From positions 654,374 to 718,373 of the forward strand of contig CAJQUW010007880.1 of assembly GCA_907163375.1 (NCBI GenBank): a DNA stretch of 64,000 nucleotides, written 5' to 3'. The stretch comes from Prostheceraeus crozeri (taxonomy: Eukaryota; Platyhelminthes; Polycladida; Euryleptidae). The translations under genes were made by a program, and so were the position numbers. This document shows positions 59,068 through 64,000 of this stretch, piece after piece. Numbering within the stretch: position 1 is the stretch's first letter; each line of letters opens with the position of its first letter. Below the pieces are notes generated by a model, which searched no databases, was not told the origin of the DNA, and saw only the letters and a program-made list of their open reading frames with translations.

Positions 59068-59220
59068 AGTTTTATGTTGTATCATTAACTTGCTCTCTTT
59101 TTTTTTTTTCCAAAACAAGGGTTTATAAGGAAAACAAAAACATGCTCATATTTCATTATCTATTCACATATATACAAAAACATGTTCATATTTCATTATC
59201 TATCCACATATATACAAAAT
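59068..59220. other. Convergent intergenic region with direct repeat
   Basis: The plus-strand block and the minus-strand block meet here. A unit of about 40 bp containing TTCATATTTCATTATCTA / CACATATATACAAAAA occurs twice in tandem (about 59135-59218) after a T-rich run at 59098-59110. It may serve transcription ends of both gene blocks. Confidence 0.5.
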
Positions 59221-59790
59221 CTACAATTTGGTTTTCATGAAACATTTTTTCAAATCACATATGATGGGAGGCACATCACTTATGTCTTTAATGCCGGTTA
59301 TCACAATCTTTCCATTATGGAACACATGAACATGATATGGATGCCAGTTAGTCAATTGAGCTGCTGGAAATAACTCCACTTCATAAGTTAGATTATGTGA
59401 TGATGTAACTTTACGGAAATCATAGTGATAGTGTAATTCACATAACACGGTCATTGTCTTCACTTTCCAATCAGATAATGAATCACCAAGTAAATGTTCC
59501 AAAGTTAAGTGTAGATATGAGAGATCACCCTCCATGACCCTTCCAATACATTGGATTGTTCCATTTGGAAAGAATAGGATAGTGAGAGATCTATCCTTCC
59601 TCTGAATCCTCCATGTTAACATTGAGGGTCTTCCAAGATGTAAGCTCGTTGTCGGCTTCAATTTGCGTTTTATCAGTAACCATTGTTTTCGGTTGGGTAT
59701 ATTCCTCTCGATCTCTTGTAGATTGAGTTTTGACTTTGCTTTTGTAGTCAACATCCGATTTAGAACTTCCAACCGTTTGATATCCTCCAT
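59221..59790 (-). CDS. TATA-binding-protein homologue in the Polinton
   Basis: An open frame of 189 codons with two copies of the TBP repeat. Repeat 1 (about 10-102): KLNLQEIERNIPN matches the KLDLKTIALHARN helix of TBP, and SLTILFFPNGTIQCIGR matches the ALIFSSGKMVCTGAK strand pair. Repeat 2 (about 107-184): DWKVKTMTVLCELHYHYDF, then TYEVELFPAAQLTNW and VHVFHNGKIVITGIKD correspond to DFKIQNMVGSCDVKF, YEPELFPG and LLIFVSGKVVLTGAK. Phe at 74, 141 and 157 match three of the four TBP phenylalanines that kink DNA. A role in directing transcription of the element's own genes is inferred. TBP is not in the standard Polinton gene list known to me. It lies just downstream of the polymerase on the same strand. 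Confidence 0.8.
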   Translation of the reverse strand: MEDIKRLEVLNRMLTTKAKSKLNLQEIERNIPNRKQWLLIKRKLKPTTSLHLGRPSMLTWRIQRKDRSLTILFFPNGTIQCIGRVMEGDLSYLHLTLEHLLGDSLSDWKVKTMTVLCELHYHYDFRKVTSSHNLTYEVELFPAAQLTNWHPYHVHVFHNGKIVITGIKDISDVPPIICDLKKCFMKTKL

Positions 59791-59928
59791 CTTTAATGAA
59801 TGACGTTATCTGTGGTAGTATCTCCCTTGTAAAGGTTTTCCATGTGACGTCACTGAAACGAAAAAATCGATATTCAACATCTTCACGTTTTGGTGAACAG
59901 ACGTATAGTTTGACTGATGAATCACACT

Positions 59929-60171
59929 TTATCCATACCTTGTCATCGAGAGGAATCTTGATCCGATCTTATGGTTGTCAATGAGATCCGCAAAGTCTTT
60001 CAGTGAAGGCAATGAGTCAATACTAATGCAAACGCCACGATGTTTTCGATCACTATTTGCTATTGAATGACGAAATGCTATTCTTTTAGAATTTGTTATG
60101 TGAACGTTTTGAACGTCACTAAGTTTCCATGTTCTAATGTAATGAGGCATGTTCCGAAAGCTATGTTTCAA
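59929..60171 (-). CDS. Unassigned Polinton reading frame
   Basis: An 80-codon minus-strand frame reading MKHSFRNMPHYIRTWKLSDV...KHRGVCISIDSLPSLKDFAD with no recognised motif. It lies between the TBP-like frame and the stem-loop array, and may be part of a larger decayed gene; not resolved further. Confidence 0.35.
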   Translation of the reverse strand: MKHSFRNMPHYIRTWKLSDVQNVHITNSKRIAFRHSIANSDRKHRGVCISIDSLPSLKDFADLIDNHKIGSRFLSMTRYG

Positions 60172-60212
60172 ATTTAAGTTTAATGTTTGCCTAAAGTTTG
60201 TTATTTTATTAG

Positions 60213-60383
60213 CTCAACATATCGGAATGATGTTGAGTACAAATTCTTCACATATTCATTCACATTAGGACTACCTATTTATTAGTAATCATTTCTACAT
60301 ATCGGAAAAGATGTAGAAATTTCAATTTTAGTATGACTACTTATGTATTAGTAAGTGTTGCTACATGTCGGAAGATGCAGCAA
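60213..60383. promoter_or_regulatory. Array of three stem-loops with constant loop
   Basis: Three hairpins: arms 60213-60220/60230-60237 (CTCAACAT/ATGTTGAG), 60291-60300/60311-60320 (ATTTCTACAT/ATGTAGAAAT) and 60358-60366/60375-60383 (TTGCTACAT/ATGCAGCAA, one mismatch). The stems differ outside CAT/ATG but still pair, and the loops are nearly constant (ATCGGAATG, ATCGGAAAAG, GTCGGAAG). Hairpins 2 and 3 are each preceded by GACTAC-TAT-TATTAGTAA. The array lies between the polymerase stop and the next minus-strand frame, so it could be a polymerase 3' UTR signal, a promoter element or a protein-binding array. Confidence 0.75.
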
Positions 60384-60430
60384 TCGCAAGATCTATTACA
60401 AGTGGAATATTATATTGTTTTTATTTAGAC

Positions 60431-63400
60431 TTATTCTACATCACCTGTGACAGGAAGGCATCTCCTTCTCTTCGACGGTGGGGGAAGACCTAGGCTATAG
60501 TGTCCATATGGTAATGATAAATTTTTATCCAGCCAACAGCGCTTATCCTCCCAAAGTGAAAGACCTCGCTTCCTAAATGATTTTGTGCTAACTATGTGAT
60601 TTTTTGAATTTATAATTGTCATATCTTCAGTTGTATCATTCTCACTATAATAGACACTCCTATAGTCATCATGTTTCAATTTTTTAACTGCTGCTCTCTG
60701 AATTCCTTTTGCACGTTTGATGCTATGATTCGTAGAGTCTAGATATTTCATGGAATACATTTTCGGTTTTAGTAGGATCATTTCCTCAAGCAACTTTCCA
60801 GCACACTCATCCTTAAAACAACCTAATCTAGCTTTGTTTGTAGTTGAGTATAGTCCGGTGATGGCTGTCATAGTTTGAAGAGTCAAACTTTTCACCGAAG
60901 TATAGAAGTACATCTTCCAGACGGACAGATGGTGATGTGTATAAACATAGGAAGAAACTATCGGTATCACCTCCACAAAGTCGCGTTCTATTTATCAGTG
61001 GACATCCTTTTAGATCATTGTAATATAATTGATACATTTCCAACTTACTATAGTCAAGTATACTGCTTGACCAACATATATTAATTTGTTTAAAACTATC
61101 GAAGGTTTGTACATTTCCATGCCAACGAGATCTTCATCAGATATTTTGTGCTGAACATAGAGACGATGATTTGACAATTTCAGTGGTTGTTTCTCATTGC
61201 TGATTAGTTTAAATTTTTTCCTTCTCCTTACGTTTTCCATTGTTTTACCATACAAAGAATTATTTTTCAATTTGTAGAATGACTTTTTGAAGTCAGTGAT
61301 TGATTGAGTCCTCTTTTGAGAGTTCATATCAATGTATTTTTTTAACAAAGGCTTTTGTGTGAATTTTATGCCACTATGAATCTTCTTGATTCTCATGCCC
61401 ATGGTCAAGTAAAATTTTAAAATTGAGTAGTGGACTACATAATTTTCCCTATCAAATTGATGGAGCAGAAGTTGATAGAAGAAAAATGTGTATTTGGTCT
61501 TACTTTTTCATATAGATTTTTCATATAGTGTAAAAACATTCTCTTTTCAATCATCTGCATTTCTGGAGCTAATGGGAAATCGGCAGTGTCATCATGAATG
61601 GCTGCAGGATACTCTAAATCTAAATCAAAAATGTAGCCGATTTCACCATCATCATCTATATTTTGAACATTTTCTTCATTTAAAAAATTATCTAATTCAC
61701 TTTCATTCAACCATTTGAAATTTGAGTGGGGTAGATTTCTACTGAGTGAAGAACCATAAAGGTTATTAACAATATCTATACAAGTAGAGTCAAATGTTCG
61801 ACTTTTCATGTGTATTATTTCCTAATTCTTCAATGCGTGCACGCGCTCGGTGAATGTTGTGAAAGTCATACCCCCTCTAATTCCTCGTTCAAATAGATTG
61901 TACTAATAATTTTCATCTTGTATGTAGTGTGGAGGGATCATTGGAAGAGAAATTTAGTGCTGAGGTAAAGCTAAGATGTGGGAGACTGACAAATATGTAA
62001 CAGGGTCGACTCTCATCCTCACGTTGACGTCAAATGCTCTAAAACACTTCAAATTATGTCTGGCCAACAATAAAACATCTAACTTCAGATATGCCAAGCT
62101 ATGTAATCACCAAATGTGCTACAATTAAATTTCAATCCACGCCTTGTTAACGTGTTCATATTCACTATCGGAACAGTGCTCAGGCAGAGTAGAGAGCATT
62201 ATAGAATTCAAATTGTGGTGGTAAGACAAGTCCTTCCTGTCAACGTGTTTTTAAGTTTTTGAAGTATTGAATATGGAAAACACTCCCTTCTGATATAAAA
62301 CAATTATCACTTAATTGTGGAAAATTCTACACCTTCAATGTCTCTACATGCTCCATACACGTTTGCAAGCCCATTGGCTAATTGCAACTCAAGGATGCAC
62401 ATAGAAATTGATAATGAGTCTAAGAATTTTAGTTTTAAAGTATACTGTCTTCCCTTTGTATTCATTTACAGGGACACTGGCGGATAAAGTATATATTGTT
62501 TTCAGCAGTTGCTGCTACAACATCTAATTTCCAAGACTTCATTCTTCCAATCGCTTTAATAGCAAACGAAAGTGGCTATCATAATTTTTAAAATTGTGGA
62601 AAAATAAAGGGAGCTCCCGTCTGTTAATTCTTAACCGGAGATTGCATTTCCCTACATAATGTTTGCCTATATCGCGTCCGGTGATATGATCATATCATCG
62701 AACATTTTATGACTTCATCGCTGAATTTTTGATTTACATTTGTTGCAACATTCTGCATTCCTCGTGGCGTGCTTTTTCATCCGCTGACCGTGACATTGGC
62801 TGCCTAGCTTGTTGCACCATTTGGGTTGTCCATATAAGTCTTGGGCTACGAGTTTCTAAGTGGTGCAAGATACTAAATAATGCAATTTTCTCCCTGAAAG
62901 AGGTAATACTTGTTTTCAAATTTTGATTGAAGGGCATCTATGCCAGACATGATAAGCTCCAATAGCCGCAGGGTTTTATGTATGTTATTATCAATTGTAG
63001 CACTCTATATCTGCACTAAATTACTAAAGGAGGACTTAGTTTTGATATTCACATGCTACTTGTTTAGTAACTTTATAAGATCTTGTCGGGCATTTTTTCT
63101 AATTTGTGCTTTTTCTCCTCGAATGCAAAACTGGAAATGTCCGTTTCTAGTGTTGTCCTTATATGTGAATGACTGAGTGCATCTTTCGCAGAAGTATTTA
63201 TGTCTTTTTAAAGTTCTCCCTATACAATCGTGACAGCTTTGGAATTCCACGCATAGTGTGCTGCTCACATTGTTTTAGAATTAGCAAAATATTAACCGTT
63301 TGCCTACCAGTAAGTTACTATTGTAACGAACACATTTGAGTCCATTTTCATAAAAGTGAATGTTAATTTTAATATCATTATTTTTTTTTTCTTCACAAAT

Positions 63401-64000
63401 TTTGGAATATCTTTGATTGTATACTGGTGTGGAAATGCCTTCCATATTTAAGTCTCAGATGTCCCCATCACTATATGATTTTACTTCATATCCTTGAATA
63501 AGGTACTTCATTATTATATGCAATATTGATAAAACTGCATATAGGAAGCCAATCATTTGCATTTGAATTAACATTAATGACAGCATTTAGAGTTTTTTTA
63601 ACCATTCTTTGGTAGAGGAAATGATTGTCCACCTGACAGTAATTGGACTTGTTATTACATTGAACTCGTATATTTTGTACATCATCTATAATCCAATTGT
63701 TACCCTTTTTTGTGAAGGCTTCAATAATGGATTTATAGACTATTTTTATAATGATCCTGAAACCAAGCATCATAGTCATAATAAATATAGTTTTGAGGAT
63801 GATGAGGTAAAGTGTGCGAGAAAAAAAAGTTTCTTCTTCTTGAGGATTAAGAACGGACATAACGAATTTGTGCAATCACAGACGACCGCGCAATTGATTA
63901 GCTCCTTAGTAAGTCAGACAACTAAATTCCCCTACACATGGAACGCAATGCCTTTCTAAGAATGATGTTATGTCCACAGTAGTGTTGTTTGGCGTGATAT
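60431..64000 (-). pseudogene. Polinton family-B DNA polymerase, broken, partial
   Basis: Landmarks of a protein-primed family-B polymerase run from right to left: a Cys-rich zinc-finger-like region (CHDCIGRTLKRHKYFCERC, about 63200), polymerase motif A (DLDLEYPAA..., with DFPLAPE, about 61600), motif B (LKNNSLYGK, about 61250) and motif C (GGDTDSF, about 60980), then the usual C-terminal KRAKGIQR...KHDDY segment. It would replicate the element from a protein primer. The coding region is interrupted several times. The N-terminal end lies at or beyond the window edge. Confidence 0.88.

Larger units (their letters stand above)
49266..64000. mobile_element. Polinton/Maverick (virus-like), runs past right edge
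   Basis: The gene set is diagnostic: chromodomain integrase, FtsK/HerA-type packaging ATPase, adenain-type protease, double-jelly-roll major capsid, minor capsid and protein-primed family-B polymerase. Eleven plus-strand genes face two or more minus-strand genes, converging near 59070-59220. The left end lies somewhere between 49266 and 49798 and is not precisely fixed. The right end and right terminal repeat are outside the window, so target duplication and terminal repeats cannot be checked. The copy is broken: roughly ten interruptions in all, concentrated in the capsid genes and polymerase, while most other frames are open. That mix suggests a moderately recent insertion, but no age can be measured here. 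Confidence 0.93.

Noticed and set aside
63486-64000. Right terminal inverted repeat of the Polinton
   Set aside because: No inverted copy of the GGATAGGTACATG array or other left-end sequence occurs here; polymerase-region coding seems to continue to the edge.

Overview
The window looks like AT-rich nuclear DNA of an invertebrate animal. The evidence is long introns with GT..AG boundaries on the minus strand and a rich mix of transposon classes: hAT, Tc1, pogo, Penelope-like, CR1-like, RTE-like, an RNase H-bearing LINE, a tRNA-derived SINE and a Polinton. The species cannot be named from the sequence.

Host gene (12167-44569, minus strand). Nine confident exons, and one doubtful one, encode an uninterrupted charged coiled coil of about 620 residues. 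Almost every intron is in phase 0. Neither the start nor the stop codon is in the window, so the gene continues on both sides. The family was not identified; the composition suits a centrosomal, ciliary or other scaffold protein. Its introns, and the DNA to its left, hold most of the mobile elements: a hAT-type element with 8-bp target duplications (2765-5679) that seems to contain a second inverted-repeat element, a CR1-like LINE end (7888-8397), a Penelope-like GIY-YIG fragment (about 15583-16085, with its 3' part near 12430-12810) split by another hAT element (13012-15397) that carries a SINE and a LINE fragment, a deleted pogo/Tigger element (20398-21867), a complete Tc1 element with an open transposase (24644-26300), a THAP-like reading frame (about 28308-28783) and a LINE RNase H end (29900-30624). 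A tRNA-Thr-like gene lies at 43153-43226.

Right third (about 49300-64000). After two RTE-like LINE fragments comes most of a Polinton/Maverick, a virus-like element that continues past the right edge. Plus-strand genes in order: UBA-RING protein, unknown, small basic virion-type protein, unknown with a nuclear-localisation-like tail, packaging ATPase, conserved Polinton protein, chromodomain integrase, minor capsid (penton), basic core protein, major capsid, adenain-type protease. Facing them on the minus strand are a gene with the double repeat of TATA-binding protein (TBP) and the family-B DNA polymerase. The element is partly decayed: several frames are open, while the capsid genes and polymerase are interrupted, with roughly ten breaks in all.

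Most notable: the Polinton TBP homologue; three stem-loops with changing stems and a constant loop between the polymerase and that gene; and a pair of matching promoter modules (AP-1-like site plus an identical TATA core) in front of two Polinton genes. Together these suggest an element with its own transcription control.
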